Source: Tillandsia leiboldiana
Lineage: Eukaryota > Streptophyta > Magnoliopsida > Poales > Bromeliaceae
Direction of reading: 5' to 3'
NCBI GenBank assembly: GCA_029204045.2
Contig: CM055071.1
Location: 21,221,449-21,285,448, forward strand
Length of the DNA: 64,000 nucleotides
The position numbers were made by a program, and so were the translations under genes. This document shows positions 18,477 through 32,600 of this stretch, piece after piece. The notes under the pieces were generated by a model, which made no database searches, was not told the DNA's origin, and saw only the letters and a program-made list of their open reading frames with translations. The first letter of the stretch is position 1. Every line of letters starts with the position of its first letter.

Positions 18477-18849
18477 ACTCAAGCATCAAGGCCTCAGATC
18501 CTCACAGTACTATAACCAACACTACTTCGAAGTTCCGGAGCTGAGGAAGGGCCAAAAGATCAACAGGCAAAAAACCAGGGCCCCAACTGCACTGGGCAGG
18601 ACCAAAAACACCCATCTATGTGCAACACGTGATCAGGTATCTGAACCTCACGAGCACAAGCTAAGGGTCCTATTTCTAGCCCATACATCAATGCAAATGC
18701 CCCACAGAAGAAAAGAATGCAATGCTCAGGTAACAAATAACGCTCGAGTGCGTGTAGGGGAGATAAGATTAATATCTGCCACCACGTGGCTAGCTGCCCC
18801 CGAATCCTCATCCTGTGCGACATAGACGCTCTCGCTCGGGGTGGTCGTC

Positions 18850-19560
18850 CGTCGGACTGCCGCGAAGAAGTGGCCTTAACTATCTGGCCAACCTGTCGAA
18901 ACTCCGCCTGTCTGGAAGAGCGGAGGAGGAGGAGCCGAAGCTGCCAATGTGACTGATGACCCCGCTTTAGGACAAGACCATGATCTGTGCCCTGCCTGTG
19001 GTCACACTACGGCGCAGAATGCAGCCCACCGCCAAGGACACAGTCATCCCGCTGCTGCTGCTGATACATCGGCCGCGGAAAACCTCCTGGTCTCTGTCTC
19101 CTCTGAGACTCACGACCCTCAGACTGGGATCGTGGCGGCCCCGGGGTCTCGATCTTCTCGACTGTCCAAACTCAGGCGGCACTGGATGCCTCTCCCCGGA
19201 GCTGGTCCCTGGCGCTCCGTCTATCTCTGACATGATCACTGATCCTCGGTCAACCCGCTAAGCATGCTCAATAGCTGCATCTAACGTCGGCACTCGCCGA
19301 GAATACCCCAAGTGATAGATATTCCGATGCAGTCCTTTCTCAACTAGCTCAACCTCCTGGGCCTCATCCAGGCGACATGGGGTACACGGCTCGACAATCG
19401 CCAAACTCGCGAACAAATTTCAAAAGAGGTCGACTCCCTGCTGCAGGAGTCTAAGATCCCCTTCCAGTTTCTGCTTACACTGGCAGGAAAGAAGGTCCTG
19501 AGCCGCAAAGCACGAAACTGGTTCCAAGTCAACAACCGAGCTCCTAGTAGTCCAACAGGA
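18850..19560 (-). pseudogene. Decayed Tekay-type gag remnant
   Basis: In element sense the frame contains LTWNQFRALRLRTFFPASV, which resembles the TWxxFxxxFxxxFFPxSV segment of chromovirus Gag. A frame shift away it continues with a stretch resembling the following Gag helices (EAQEVELVEKGLHRNIYHL). Downstream is a serine/arginine-rich part and a possible degenerate zinc-knuckle area near 19000. Stops and frameshifts interrupt it, so no functional Gag can be made from it. Confidence 0.5.
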
Positions 19561-19624
19561 TGAACTCGATGCCCCCAAATCTCAGCGTCCAGTCAGACCA
19601 TCTCGGTCTCAGTAAAGCAATCAC

Positions 19625-20082
19625 CTGGTAACTCGACCAGGGCTATGTACCCATCTGGTAGCTCGGCCAGTGGAAAGTATCCTGCTGGTAACTCGGCTAG
19701 GGCAAAATGTCCTCCTGGTAACTCGGCCAGTGATAATTATCCATCTGGTAACTCGGCAAGTGATAATTATCCATCTGGTAACTCGGCCAGTGATAATTAT
19801 CCATCTGGTAACTCGGCCAGTGATAATTATCCATCTGGTAACTCGGCCAGTGATAATTATCCACCTGGTAGCTCGGCCAGTGATAATTATCCATCTGGTA
19901 ACTCGGCCAGTGATAATTATCCTTCTGGTAACTCGGCCAGTGATAATTATCCATCTGGTAACTCGGCCAGTGATAATTATCCTTCTGGTAACTCGGCCAG
20001 TGATAATTATCCTTCTGGTAACTCGGCCAGTGATAATTATCCATTTGGTAACTCGGCCAGTGATAATTATCCATCTGGTAGC
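19625..20082. repeat. 30-bp tandem array (~15 units)
   Basis: Unit CTGGTAACTCGGCCAG followed by TGATAATTATCCAT. It is in frame on both strands (10-residue repeats, for example DNYHWPSYQM in element sense). It merges directly into the 29-bp array. The second written copy is 28109-28576. Confidence 0.95.
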
Positions 20083-20812
20083 TCGGCCAGGGAAAACGCC
20101 CTCCTGGTAACTCAGCCAGGGAAAACGCCCTCCTGGTAACTCAGCCAGGGAATACGCCCTCCTGGTAACTCAGCCAGGGAAAACGCCCCTCCCTGGTAAC
20201 TCAGCCAGGGAAAACGCCCCCCCCCTGGTAACTCAGCCAGGGAATACGCCCTCCTGGTAACTCAGCCAGGGAAAACGCCCTCCTGGTAACTCAGCCAGGG
20301 AAAAATGCCCTCCTGCTAACTCAGCCAGGGAAAAATGCCCTCCTGGTAACTCAGCCAGGGAAAAATGCCCTCCTGGTAACTCAGCCAGGGAAAACGCCCT
20401 CCTGGTAACTCAGCCAGGGAAAACGCCCTCCTGGTAACTCAGCCAGGGAAAAATGCCCTCCTGGTAACTCAGCCAGGGAAAAATGCCCTCCTGGTAACTC
20501 AGCCAGGGAAAAATGCCCTCCTGGTAACTCAGCCAGGGAAAACGCCCTCCTGGTAACTCAGCCAGGGAAAACGCCCTCCTGGTAACTCAGCCAGGGAAAA
20601 ATGCCCTCCTGGTAACTCAGCCAGGGAAAAAATGCCCTCCTGGTAACTCAGCCAGGGAATACGCCCTCCTGGTAACTCAGCCAGGGAAAATGCCCTCCTG
20701 GTAACTCAGCCAGGGAAAACGCCCTCCTGGTAACTCAGCCAGGGAATACGCCCTCCTGGTAACTCAGCCAGGGGAATACGCCCTCCTGGTACTCAGCCAG
20801 GGCGGGGTGTGT
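20083..20812. repeat. 29-bp tandem array (~25 units)
   Basis: Unit CTGGTAACTCAGCCAG followed by GGAAAACGCCCTC with AAATG/AATACG variants. It shares the 16-bp core with the 30-bp units but breaks reading frame each unit. The second written copy is 28566-29286. Confidence 0.95.
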
Positions 20813-21115
20813 CCTTTTCACAACACGACGTCTCAGGGGTATCGCAACCCACTGCACAACTACAAACGTCTGGACACAACAACCATACGACCCAATCCAG
20901 CGAAAGTCTAAGACATGTCATCCATTCCATAGCATTATGTTGTCTGCAACCAACATAATCGATTAGGAGAATAAACATGCCAAACACTCATCCCGTCTCT
21001 TGGGAGAGGTAAAACTCAATCAAGACTCTCGCTATAAGTCACGACTCTCATGTAGTCATCCTAATGTCCAACCACAAGCCTAGGGTTTCTAAGTCCACCA
21101 CGACCTACAACCTAG
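20813..21115 (-). other. 5' untranslated part of the non-autonomous element
   Basis: This follows the primer-binding site in element sense. A 64-codon frame (20987-20793) has no recognisable domain and ends at the array. The region is repeated at 29290-29599. Confidence 0.4.
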
Positions 21116-21127
21116 GCTCTGATACCA
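21116..21127 (-). other. Primer-binding site, non-autonomous element (first written copy)
   Basis: TGGTATCAGAGC on the minus strand, 8 nt inside the 5' LTR end; initiator Met-tRNA type. The second written copy is at 29600-29611. Confidence 0.85.
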
Positions 21128-21135
21128 CTCTAATC

Positions 21136-24100
21136 TGTCACGCCCCCGGGGTGGAAACTGCCACCCGGGCACGCCAACAGATCCGCCATCTGTACGGAAA
21201 CTGCCGTACAGACGAAGCGTCTAACCTGCAGAAAGAACCAACTACAGTAAACAGATATCAGAGAGCTGAAAGTAGACTACTAAAATTGAAGTCCAAACAC
21301 TGTACAACTGAAATAAATACAATATCCATCTCCCCGAATACTATCATATACAAAATCCTCTAATACAGAACTCAAAAGGAGATATCTCCAAAAAGTACAT
21401 CAGTGTACAACCCCTCGATACAAGAAAATATCCTCACCACATCAGTCTCTCAAACTGAAAAATAAAGTACAACACTATACCTCTCTACAAAGGTCTCTCA
21501 ACAGAAGAAGAAGAAGTAAACTATCAACCGAAGCTGTCCTCTGAAGGGGGGTACCGCTACACTCCAACGACGGGTAGGGAACAAGCTCGCGACTCCCTCG
21601 CCTCGGTCCGAAGGATCAGCAACAGGAGCACAGGAACAGAAGAAGAAGTCCCTGGGGAAAAAACACCACGACGGGTGTGAGAACTACTTCCCACAGTAGT
21701 TCTCAGTGGGTACCGTCAACAAGCCCAACGGTCTGCCCACCAAGTCTACTAGAGGCCGAAAGATAACAGCAAAGAAATCTGAAAGAAAAGCTGGAAACTA
21801 CTCTACAGCTACCATGCCTCTAACCAGACACTCAAAAGTGGAACAGATGAAAGTAAAAGAGACCACTCGCACCCAAGGTGCTCAAACGACCCAAAACGAA
21901 CTGACTACCTCAAAGGTCCAGTCAAGCCTCGCCCGACGACTAGGAACGCTCCTGCCCCCTACCACACATCCACATGAGGACGGGATTGACGTGGGGCGTC
22001 CTGTCCTACTAACTCATCCCTCGCGCAAAACCTGCCTCAACAGGCCCATCGCTGCCTCAACTGCGGAAGACTGCCTCAACAGGCCAACCATCGTATCCAC
22101 AGCGGCATCTCAGGACCGCGACTCCAACTGAGTAGAACGGCGCGGCATAGAGTATCAAACATAGGCATATGCAGGCTAGTCAAAATCCACGCTCACTCAC
22201 AGAACGGTAGGGCTCAAGATCCCCAAATACCTCGCACAACAGTCGGAGCACTCTCGACGACTCAGCTGCTCGGCTAACTCGAAACACGAGACGCTAGCCT
22301 CACCAACGGCTCGCAGCACAAGGCTCACTGGCTGGAGATACTCCACAGCCAGGAACGACCCACAACTCAGGGTAACAAAACAGGTCGGACAACACTCAAC
22401 GACCTGGGACCACCGTCAACCCCAACGGTTCCCAACAAGACGGACCGGAAGATACTCGACGGCCCGGGACTACCGTCTACTCAACGGCTCTCTCCCACGA
22501 CTGTGCAACAGGGAAACAAGACCTCTCGGGACTACCGTATACCCAAACGGCTCCCGGCACAGATAAGCAACCCGCTACAACTACCAGACTCCACTCTGCT
22601 CCCAAGCACGAGTGCAAACGCATCCCACACTAAAAGAAAATCCCGACCTCTCGGCCCACTACCCGGGCGAGGATAACACTATGTCCAGGGATAGCAAAAC
22701 AGTGTGGGTGTCTAAACATAATTAACCCTAGCCCAAGTGAGGGTTTTCTACTGGTCTGGTTACACATGCAACATATGACGGGGGGTGCTAGGTCAAGTTC
22801 CCAAGATAGCTGTATCAACAGATAATAAAGGAATAACAATTCTACAATCTAGCATACTACACAATGAAATAAACTATCATGCATAATCCTACATCAGTAG
22901 AAATACTGTACAGTCCATAAAACTTGGAGATAAGGCCACCCACCTCGATTTGCCACCAATTGCTCGTAGACACTTGCAATTGGCCTCCACGCGATCCGCA
23001 CGTAAAACGGGACACGCCGTCGGAGTCCGCACGCAAAACGGAGCACGCCGCCGGAGTCCGCACGCCAAAACGGAGCACGCTGCCAGAGTCCGCACCAAAA
23101 ACGGAGTCTGCACGCGAAACGGTGCACGGCGCCGGAATCCGCACGCAAAACGGTGCACGGTGCCAGAAACCGCACGCAAAACGGAGTCCGCACGCAAACG
23201 GTGCATGGTGCCGGAGTCCGCACACAAAACGGAGTCCGCACGCGAAACGGTGCACGGCGCCGGAATCCGCACGCAAACGGGGCACGGTACCGGAAACCGC
23301 ACGCAAAACGGTGCACGGTGCCGGACCAGAAAAGAGCAAGAGGGTAAATACAGTCCAGAAGGTCGCCCCGAAAACTGTACAAAATAACAGTAAAACCAAC
23401 ACACGGGACCCTACCCGTTAGCGCCGCCGTCGCCGAAACGCTCCGCCGGGCGACCTCGCACGCAAAACGAGGTCCAAGACGCGCCGCCGCACCTCACGCA
23501 ATCCCCCTCCCCTCACTCCCTCTCGCTCTCGGGTGCAGAAGAAGAAGAAGGAAAGGGCGAAAATGCGGTGCGGGGAGGAAGAAGAAGAAGAAAAGGAGGG
23601 GAGAGAGAAGGTGGTTCACGGGGCGGGTCCACAGGCTCGGTGCACGGCGGCCACCAATGGGAGCCCCCCAACCGGCCGGTCCACAAACGGGCGCGTGCGC
23701 CGGGTTCACGCACCGCCCGGGCGCACGGTGGCGCGCTGGCAACGCGCCCGCCACACGGGCGCGTTGCACCGCACCACGCGCAGGCGCGGGACCACGCGCC
23801 CGTTTACACGGGCGCGCGGCCCCCGCGCACCGCGCGGGCGCCAACGGGGGCCGCCACGTGCGGCCCCCGTGCGCATTCCACGCTGCGCGCCCAGCGTGGC
23901 CCCTGTCGCGACCGTAGCCTGCCGTGCCCTCGGGTTCCGTGCCGCCAAAAGCTGCTTCGGGATCCACACCCACCTCGAGAAAACGTGCCGCGATGCCTCG
24001 AAAAACGCGCACGTCTACTGGACTCCAAATCCAACAATAATAGTCCTCCTTAGCGATTTCGCGCGCTCTGAATCCAAAAACGATGTCCATTTCTCCAAAT

Positions 24101-24504
24101 TCTCACCCGAAAATTTGCCGAATTGCCCACTCGATCCGATTTCGCGCCGGGTCCCATTTTAAAGTCCGATTTGCCAAATTTCCAACTCTAAAAATTCCGA
24201 AGCGACCGGAGAGGTAAACTTTTATCCGGACTTCACCCGGATCTATTTTGACATCTGAATCGCGCGAAATCACTTCTGACCACCGCACGGGTCCTCCAAC
24301 TTCCCACGGGGTCTCAATTAAAGCCCGAAGTCCACCACTTGTGTCCAAATTGCGCGCAACCCACGCAGCCTCCAGTGATGCAAGCAAATCCCAATTGCAT
24401 CACAAATCCATTTCTGGGCCCCCAACACGCGCACCAACACCCCCAACGGCGACCGAAAGCTGCCCAACAACCAGCAACCCTGCGCGGGGATTCCGGGACC
24501 TCAC
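21136..24504 (-). mobile_element. 5' LTR of the non-autonomous element (first written copy)
   Basis: Same sequence as 29620-32990 apart from mostly single-base indels that become frequent toward the gap at 26212. It is followed by GGTGT (24505-24509). Probably the same locus as 29620-32990. Confidence 0.8.
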
Positions 24505-25676
24505 GGTGTTTCCAGAGTAACATATGACTTCTGTCCTAAGGTCAATTTTCATATAACGGTGGATGGTTTTGACGAGTAATTCCATGACCTCCACATCAAT
24601 TTGGTACTATGCGATAGAAAGGATTGTATTGTACGGTAACGGCACCTTGAGGTTCAGTCCATATTCACTTCTGCTGGATTGCCACTATATGCTGCTAGGG
24701 TCGCTGGTGGATGTGGAACCATAAGAATAAGTATAAGCGAAATAATTATTTACGATTGAAAAAATCAAAAGTGTTTGATCCATCAAAAGAGTTCGATGAT
24801 GAGTCGATTGGGGACGCACAATAGCTCACTAACAGACAGAATTGACCTATTAGGTCCACACATAACGAATCGCGCATGAATCGAATATCGAGGAGATTAT
24901 AAAGAAGTTTATAGAATGGATTAATTATATCACAATACTAAAGTTTACTAATTTATTAGTAAAAGGCCTACTTTGCAATTATTATAAAAGAGGTATTTAA
25001 GTGCAAAGTGCATTGTGTATTTACTAATCGTTAGTAAAATTTGAGGCTTAGTGTGTAAATGTTACCGGATGATCAATTATGGTATGGATAATCCAACGAT
25101 AGGAGTCGATTAAGGATAATGGATGATCCAATCGGATTAGGATTCTATTAAGATAATGGATAATCCAATCGGATTAGGATTTGATTAGGATTAGGGTTAG
25201 TGTTTTCTCATTATAAAATATATGTTATATGCGTGACATATTAAAAGAAATAAAACGGAATAAGAAAACCCTAGGCCGCAACTAGCCCTCTTCCTCAAGT
25301 CCTCCACAATTAATCGTTCTGATCTTCGAAGATTGCTAGCACAATTAAGAAAGATTGATTCTTCCTCCTTACAATCGCGCAATATTACTCTTGATCTGAT
25401 CGCGAATCAGGCGATCGATTTTTTTCCGATAAGGGCGTGATGTCCGTGTGGAAACACAAGTAGAGGTCGGGTGCGTGCGCGGCTATCAGGACGAACAATT
25501 TTACCACGATCATCGCTTCGCGGTGATCTCGGCCCGCGCAAGTAAAAATTAAATCCTAATTGATAAGATCAATTAGATACCTTTTTACGATCTAAAACAA
25601 TACGAGGTGATCTGGTTTAAGAAAATTTTAATTGCGTTTTTTTCTTATCCGCTGCGCATATCTGACACTTCTTACA
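24505..25676 (+). mobile_element. Right half of split solo LTR, error-rich first written copy
   Basis: Corresponds to 32991-34181, including GGTGT at the start and CTTACA at the end, with many indels. No gene is supported in it. Confidence 0.75.
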
Positions 25677-25680
25677 AAAC

Positions 25681-26211
25681 AAGGTCCATTGAGAATAAGT
25701 ACCCCCTTGCCTCGGATGACTACCTGTTTTGAACAATTGCAAGGAGCAACGATGTTCTCTAAATGATCTACAATCATGCTAGCTCACTTAGGGTCAGGGA
25801 GGACGTACCTAAACGACTTTCCGAACTCGATACGCCATGAACGAGTTTACGGTATGAGCCGTTTGGACTAACGAATGCTCCAGCAGCGTTCATGGATTGA
25901 TGAACCGAAATCTTCATACCATTCTTGGAACCACTTCGTATGGTCTTCATTGATGACCTTCTTATTTTCCTCGTACGTACGAGGAGCACGAGGGTCATTT
26001 TGCGCGTGATTCTCAGACTCTAACGGACCAGAATTGTTTGCTAAACTCAAGAAGTGTGATTCGGGCTTCGGTAAGGTGGGCTGTTTTATGGACTATAATT
26101 CAGCAACAGGGATAGCAGTGGAACCTAAGAAGGTGTAATCATAACCTGCTGGCCCCGACCAACCACATCGAAAATCCGAAGTTTCTTGGGTTTGGCGGTA
26201 TTACAGACGCT
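25681..26211 (+). pseudogene. Gypsy RT fragment, error-rich first written copy
   Basis: Corresponds to 34187-34733 (RT motifs around the conserved YPLPRIDDL region and the IDD box), but with numerous single-base losses and gains that break every frame. It ends at the assembly gap. Confidence 0.75.
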
Positions 26212-26311
26212 NNNNNNNNNNNNNNNNNNNNNNNNNNNNNNNNNNNNNNNNNNNNNNNNNNNNNNNNNNNNNNNNNNNNNNNNNNNNNNNNNNNNNNNNN
26301 NNNNNNNNNNN
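26212..26311. other. Assembly gap (100 N)
   Basis: Exactly 100 N. Sequence left of it (about 17860-26211) is repeated to the right (26312-34733). Confidence 0.99.
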
Positions 26312-29300
26312 GACACGTGGCATCACTGCCGTGCTGGTATCACCACCGTGTATCACGGCGTGGCATCACCACCGTGTGACAAACGGTGTGGCATCACCAC
26401 CGTGTATCAAGAGGCGTGGCATCACCACCGCGTGTATCAACGGCGGGTCAATCACCACCGTGTATCAACGGCGTGGCATCACCCCTTGTATCAACGGTGT
26501 GGCAATCATCAAACGTGTATCAACGCGTGGCATCACCACCGTGTCTCAAACAGGGCGTGGCATCACCACCGTGAGTAACACGGTGTCGTGCATCATCACC
26601 GTGTATCAACGCGTGGCATCACCACCGTGTATCAACGGTGTGGTATCACCACCGTGTATCAACGGGTGGCATCATCACCGTTGTATCAACGGCGTGGCAT
26701 CACCACCGTGTATCAACGGTGTGGCATCATCACCGTGTATCAACGGCGTTGCATCACCACCGTGTATCAACGGCCATGGCATCACCACCGTGTATCAACG
26801 GTTGTGGCATCATCACCGTGTATCAACGGCGTGGCATCACCACCGTGTCTCAACGGTGGTGGTATCACCACCGTGTATCAACGGCGTGGCATCATCACCG
26901 TGTATCAACGGTGTGGTAAACACCACCGTTGTATCAACGGTGTGGTATCACTCAAGCATCAAGGCCTCAGATCCTCACAGTACTATAACCAACACTACTT
27001 CGAAGTTCCGGAGCTGAGGAAGGGCCCAAAAGATCAACAGGCAAAAACCAGGGCCCCAACTTGCACTGGGCAGGACCAAACACACCATCATGTGCAAACC
27101 GTGATCAGGTATCTGAACCTCACGAGCACAAGCTAAGGGTCCTATTTCTAGCCCATACATCAATGCAAATGCCCCACAGAAGAAAAGAATGCAATGCTCA
27201 GGTAACAAATAACGCTCGAGTGCGTGTAGGGGAGATAAGATTAATATCTGCCACCCACGGGCTAGCTGCCCCCGAATCCTCATCCTGTGCGACATAGACG
27301 CTCCTCGCTCGGGGTGGTCGTCCTGTCGGACTGCCGCGAAGAAGTGGCCTTAACTATCTGGCCAAACTGTCGAAACTCCGCCTGTCTGGAAGAGCGGAGG
27401 AGGAGGAGCCGAAAGCTGCCAATGTGACTGATGACCCCGCTTTAGGACAAGACCATTGATCTGTGCCCTGCCTGTGGTCAACACTACGGCGCCAGAATGC
27501 AGCCCACCGCCAAGGACACAGTCATCCCGCTGCTGCTGCTGATACATCGGCGCGGCTGGAAAACCTCCTGGTCTCTGTCTCCTCTGAGACTCCCGACCCT
27601 CAGACTGGGATCGTGGCGGCCACCGGGGTCTCGATCTTCTCGACTGTCCAAACTCAGGCGGCACTGGATTGCCTCTCCCCGGAGCTGGTCCTGGCGCTCC
27701 GTCTATCTCTGACATGATCACTGATCCTCGGTCAACCGCTAAGCATGCTCAATAGCTGCATCTAACGTCGGCACTCGCCGAGAATACCCCAAGTGATAGA
27801 TATTCCGATGCAGTCCTTTCTCAACTAGCTCAACCTCCTGGGCCTCATCCAGGCGACATGGGGTACACGGCTCGACAATCGCCAAACTCGCGAACAAATT
27901 TCAAAAGAGGTCGACTCCCCTGCTGCAGGAGGTCTAAGATCCCCTTCCAGTTTCTGCTTACACTGGCAGGAAAGAAGGTCCTGAGCCGCAAAGCACGAAA
28001 CTGGTTCCAAGTCAACAACCGAGCTCCTAGTAGTCCAACAGGATGAACTCGATGCCCCCAATCTCAGCGTCCAGTCAGGACCATCTCGGTCTCAAGTAAA
28101 GCAATCACCTGGTAACTCGACCAGGGCTATGTACCCATCTGGTAGCTCGGCCAGTGGAAAGTATCCTGCTGGTAACTCGGCTAGGGCAAAATGTCCTCCT
28201 GGTAACTCGGCCAGTGATAATTATCCATCTGGTAACTCGGCAAGTGATAATTATCCATCTGGTAACTCGGCCAGTGATAATTATCCATCTGGTAACTCGG
28301 CCAGTGATAATTATCATCTGGTAAACTCGGCCAGTGATAATTATCCACCTGGTAGCTCGGCCAGTGATAATTATCCATCTGGTAACTCGGCCAGTGATAA
28401 TTATCCTTCTGGTAACTCGGCCAGTGATAATTATCCATCTGGTAAACTCGGCCAGTGATAATTATCCTTCTGGTAACTCGGCCAGTGATAATTATCCTTC
28501 TGGTAACTCGGCCAGTGATAATTATCCATTTGGTAACTCGGCCAGTGATAATTATCCATCTGAGTAGCTTCGGCCAGGGAAAACGCCCTCCTGGTAACTC
28601 AGCCAGGGAAAACGCCCTCCTGGTAACCTCAGCCAGGGAATACGCCCTCCTGGTAACTCAGCCAGGGAAAACGCCCTCCTGGTAACTCAGCCAGGGAAAA
28701 CGCCCCCCCCCTGGTAACTCAGCCAGGGAATACGCCCTCCTGGTAACTCAGCCAGGGAAAACGCCCTCCTGGTAACTCAGCCAGGGAAAAATGCCCTCCT
28801 GCTAACTCAGCCAGGGAAAAATGCCCTCCTGGTAACTCAGCCAGGGAAAAATGCCCTCCTGGTAACTCAGCCAGGGAAAACGCCCTCCTGGTAACTCAGC
28901 CAGGGAAAACGCCCTCCTGGTAACTCAGCCAGGGAAAAATGCCCTCCTGGTAACTCAGCCAGGGAAAAATGCCCTCCTGGTAACTCAGCCAGGGAAAAAT
29001 GCCCTCCTGGTAACTCAGCCAGGGAAAACGCCCTCCTGGTAACTCAGCCAGGGAAAACGCCCTCCTGGTAACTCAGCCAGGGAAAAATGCCCTCCTGGTA
29101 ACTCAGCCAGGGAAAATGCCCTCCTGGTAACTCAGCCAGGGAATACGCCCTCCTGGTAACTCAGCCAGGGAAAAATGCCCTCCTGGTAACTCAGCCAGGG
29201 AAAACGCCCTCCTGGTAACTCAGCCAGGGAATACGCCCTCCTGGTAACTCAGCCAGGGAATACGCCCTCCTGGTACTCAGCCAGGGCGGGGTGTGTCCTT

Positions 29301-29619
29301 TTCACAACACGACGTCTCAGGGGTATCGCAACCCACTGCACAACTACAAACGTCTGGACACAACAACCATACGACCCAATCCAGCGAAAGTCTAAGACAT
29401 GTCATCCATTCCATAGCATTATGTTGTCTGCAACCAACATAATCGATTAGGAGAATAAACATGCCAAACACTCATCCCGTCTCTTGGGAGAGGTAAAACT
29501 CAATCAAGACTCTCGCTATAAGTCACGACTCTCATGTAGTCATCCTAATGTCCAACCACAAGCCTAGGGTTTCTAAGTCCACCACGACCTACAACCTAGG
29601 CTCTGATACCACTCTAATC
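26312..29619 (-). mobile_element. Internal region of non-autonomous element, second written copy
   Basis: Repeats 17858-21135: 27-bp array (26312-26947, with many errors near the gap), gag remnant (about 27330-28060), 30-bp array (28109-28576), 29-bp array (28566-29286) and primer-binding site (29600-29611). The left part and the polypurine tract are not repeated. Confidence 0.85.
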
Positions 29620-32600
29620 TGTCACGCCCCGGGGTGGAAACTGCCACCCGGGCACGCCAACAGATCCGCCATCTGTACGGAAACTGCCGTACAGACGAAG
29701 CGTCTAACCTGCAGAAAGAACCAACTACAGTAAACAGATATCAGAGAGCTGAAAGTAGACTACTAAAATTGAAGTCCAAACACTGTACAACTGAAATAAA
29801 TACAATATCCATCTCCCCGAATACTATCATATACAAAATCCTCTAATACAGAACTCAAAAGGGAGATATCTCCAAAAAGTACATCAGTGTACAACCCCTC
29901 GATACAAGAAAATATCCTCACCACATCAGTCTCTCAAACTGAAAAATAAAGTACAACACTATACCTCTCTACAAAGGTCTCTCAACAGAAGAAGAAGAAG
30001 TAAACTATCAACCGAAGCTGTCCTCTGAAGGGGGGTACCGCTACACTCCAACGACGGGTAGGGAACAAGCTCGCGACTCCCTCGCCTCGGTCCGAAGGAT
30101 CAGCAACAGGAGCACAGGAACAGAAGAAGAAGTCCCTGGGGAAAAAACACCACGACGGGTGTGAGAACTACTTCCCACAGTAGTTCTCAGTGGGTACCGT
30201 CAACAAGCCCAACGGTCTGCCCACCAAGTCTACTAGAGGCGAAAGATAACAGGCAAAGAAATCTGAAAGAAAAGCTGGAAACTACTCTACAGCTACCATG
30301 CCTCTAACCAGACACTCAAAAGTGGAACAGATGAAAGTAAAAGAGACCACTCGCACCCAAGGTGCTCAAACGACCCAAACGAACTGACTACCTCAAAGGT
30401 CCAGTCAAGCCTGCGCCCGACGACTAGGAACGCTCCTGCCCACTACCACACATCCACATGAGGACGGGATTTACGTGGGGCGTCCTGTCCTACTAACTCA
30501 TCCCTCGCGCAAAACTGCCTCAACAGGCCCATCGCTGCCTCAACTGCGGAAGACTGCCTCAACAGGCCAACCATCGTATCCACAGCGGCATCTCAGGACG
30601 CGACTCCAACTGAGTAGAACGGCGCGGCATAGAGTATCAAACATAGGCATATGCAGGCTAGTCAAAATCCACGCTCACTCACAGAACGGTAGGGCTCAAG
30701 ATCCCCAAATACCTCGCACAACAGTCGGAGCACTCTCGACGACTCAGCTGCTCGGCTAACTCGAAACACGAGACGCTAGCCTCACCAACGGCTCGCAGCA
30801 CAAGGCTCACTGGCTGGAGATACTCCACAGCCAGGAACGACCCACAACTCAGGGTAACAAAACAGGTCGGACAACACTCAACGACCTGGGACCACCGTCA
30901 ACCCCAACGGTTCCCAACAAGACGGACCGGAAGATACTCGACGGCCCGGGACTACCGTCTACTCAACGGCTCTCTCCCACGACTGTGCAACAGGGAAACA
31001 AGACCTCTCGGGACTACCGTATACCCAAACGGCTCCCGGCACAGATAAGCAACCCGCTACAACTACCAGACTCCACTCTGCTCCCAAGCACGAGTGCAAA
31101 CGCATCCCACACTAAAAGAAAATCCCGACCTCTCGGCCCACTACCCGGGCGAGGATAACACTATGTCCAGGGATAGCAAAACAGTGTGGGTGTCTAAACA
31201 TAATTAACCCTAGCCCAAGTGAGGGTTTTCTACTGGTCTGGTTACACATGCAACATATGACGGGGGTGCTAGGTCAAGTTCCAAGATAGCTGTATCAACA
31301 GATAATAAAAGGAATAACAATTCCTACAATCTAGCATACTACACAATGAAATAAACTATCATGCATAATCCTACATCAGTAGAAATACTGTACAGTCCAT
31401 AAAACTTGGAGATAAGGCCACCCACCTCGATTTGCCACCAATTGCTCGTAGACACTTGCAATTGGCCTCCACGCGATCCGCACGTAAAACGGGACACGCC
31501 GTCGGAGTCCGCACGCAAAACGGAGCACGCCGCCGGAGTCCGCACGCAAAACGGAGCACGCTGCCAGAGTCCGCACCAAAAACGGAGTCTGCACGCGAAA
31601 CGGTGCACGGCGCCGGAATCCGCACGCAAAACGGTGCACGGTGCCAGAAACCGCACGCAAAACGGAGTCCGCACGCAAAACGGTGCATGGTGCCGGAGTC
31701 CGCACACAAAACGGAGTCCGCACGCGAAACGGTGCACGGCGCCGGAATCCGCACGCAAAACGGTGCACGGTACCGGAAACCGCACGCAAAACGGTGCACG
31801 GTGCCGGACACAGAAAAGAGCAAGAGGGTTAAATACAGTCCAGAAGGTCGCCCCGAAAACTGTACAAAAAAACAGTAAAACCAACACACGGGACCTACCC
31901 GTTAGCGCCGCCGTCGCCGAAACGCTCCGCCGGGCGACCTCGCACGCAAAACGAGGTCCACGACGCGCCGCCGCACCTCACGCAATCCCCCTCCCTCACT
32001 CCCTCTCGCTCTCGGGTGCAGAAGAAAGAAGGAAAGGGAGAAAATGCGGTGCGGGGAGGAAGAAGAAGAAGAAAAGGAGGGAGAGAGAAGGTGGTTCACG
32101 GGGCGGGTCCACAGGCTCGGTGCACGGCGGCCACCAATGGGAGCCCCCCAACCGGCCGGTCCACAACCGGGCGCGTGCGCCGGGTTCACGCACGCGCCCG
32201 GGCGCCACGTGGCGCGCGGCAACGCGCCCGCCACACGGGCGCGTTGCACCGCACCACGCGCAGGCGCGGGACACGCGCCCGTTACACGGGCGCGCGTGCC
32301 CCCGCGCCCGCGCGGGCGCCAACGGGGGGCCGCCACGTGGCGGCCCCTGCGCATTCCACGCTGCGCGCCCGCGTGGCCCCTGTCGCGACCGTACGCCTGC
32401 CGTGCCCTCGGGATCCGTGCCGCCAAAAGCTGCTTCGGGATCCACACGCCACCTCGAAAAACGTGCCGCGATGCCTCGAAAAACGCGCACGTCTACTGGA
32501 CTCCAAATCCAACAAATAAATAGTCCATCCTTAGCGATTTCGCGCGCTGAATCCAAAAACGATGTCCATTTCTCCAAATTCTCACCCGAAAATTTGCCGA

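Noticed and set aside
17766..20139. Long repetitive open frames (CINGVASPP-, TPLIHGGDA-, NYPSGNSASD-type repeats)
   Set aside because: They follow from 27- and 30-bp unit lengths lacking stops; several frames on both strands are open at once and none has a domain.
17831..20812. CRISPR-like arrays
   Set aside because: Units are contiguous tandem repeats without unique spacers, in a plant retrotransposon.
24900..25500. A host gene in the A/T-rich stretch before the gypsy RT
   Set aside because: It is the U3-leader of the solo LTR (cleaner at 33400-34000), with no coding signal.
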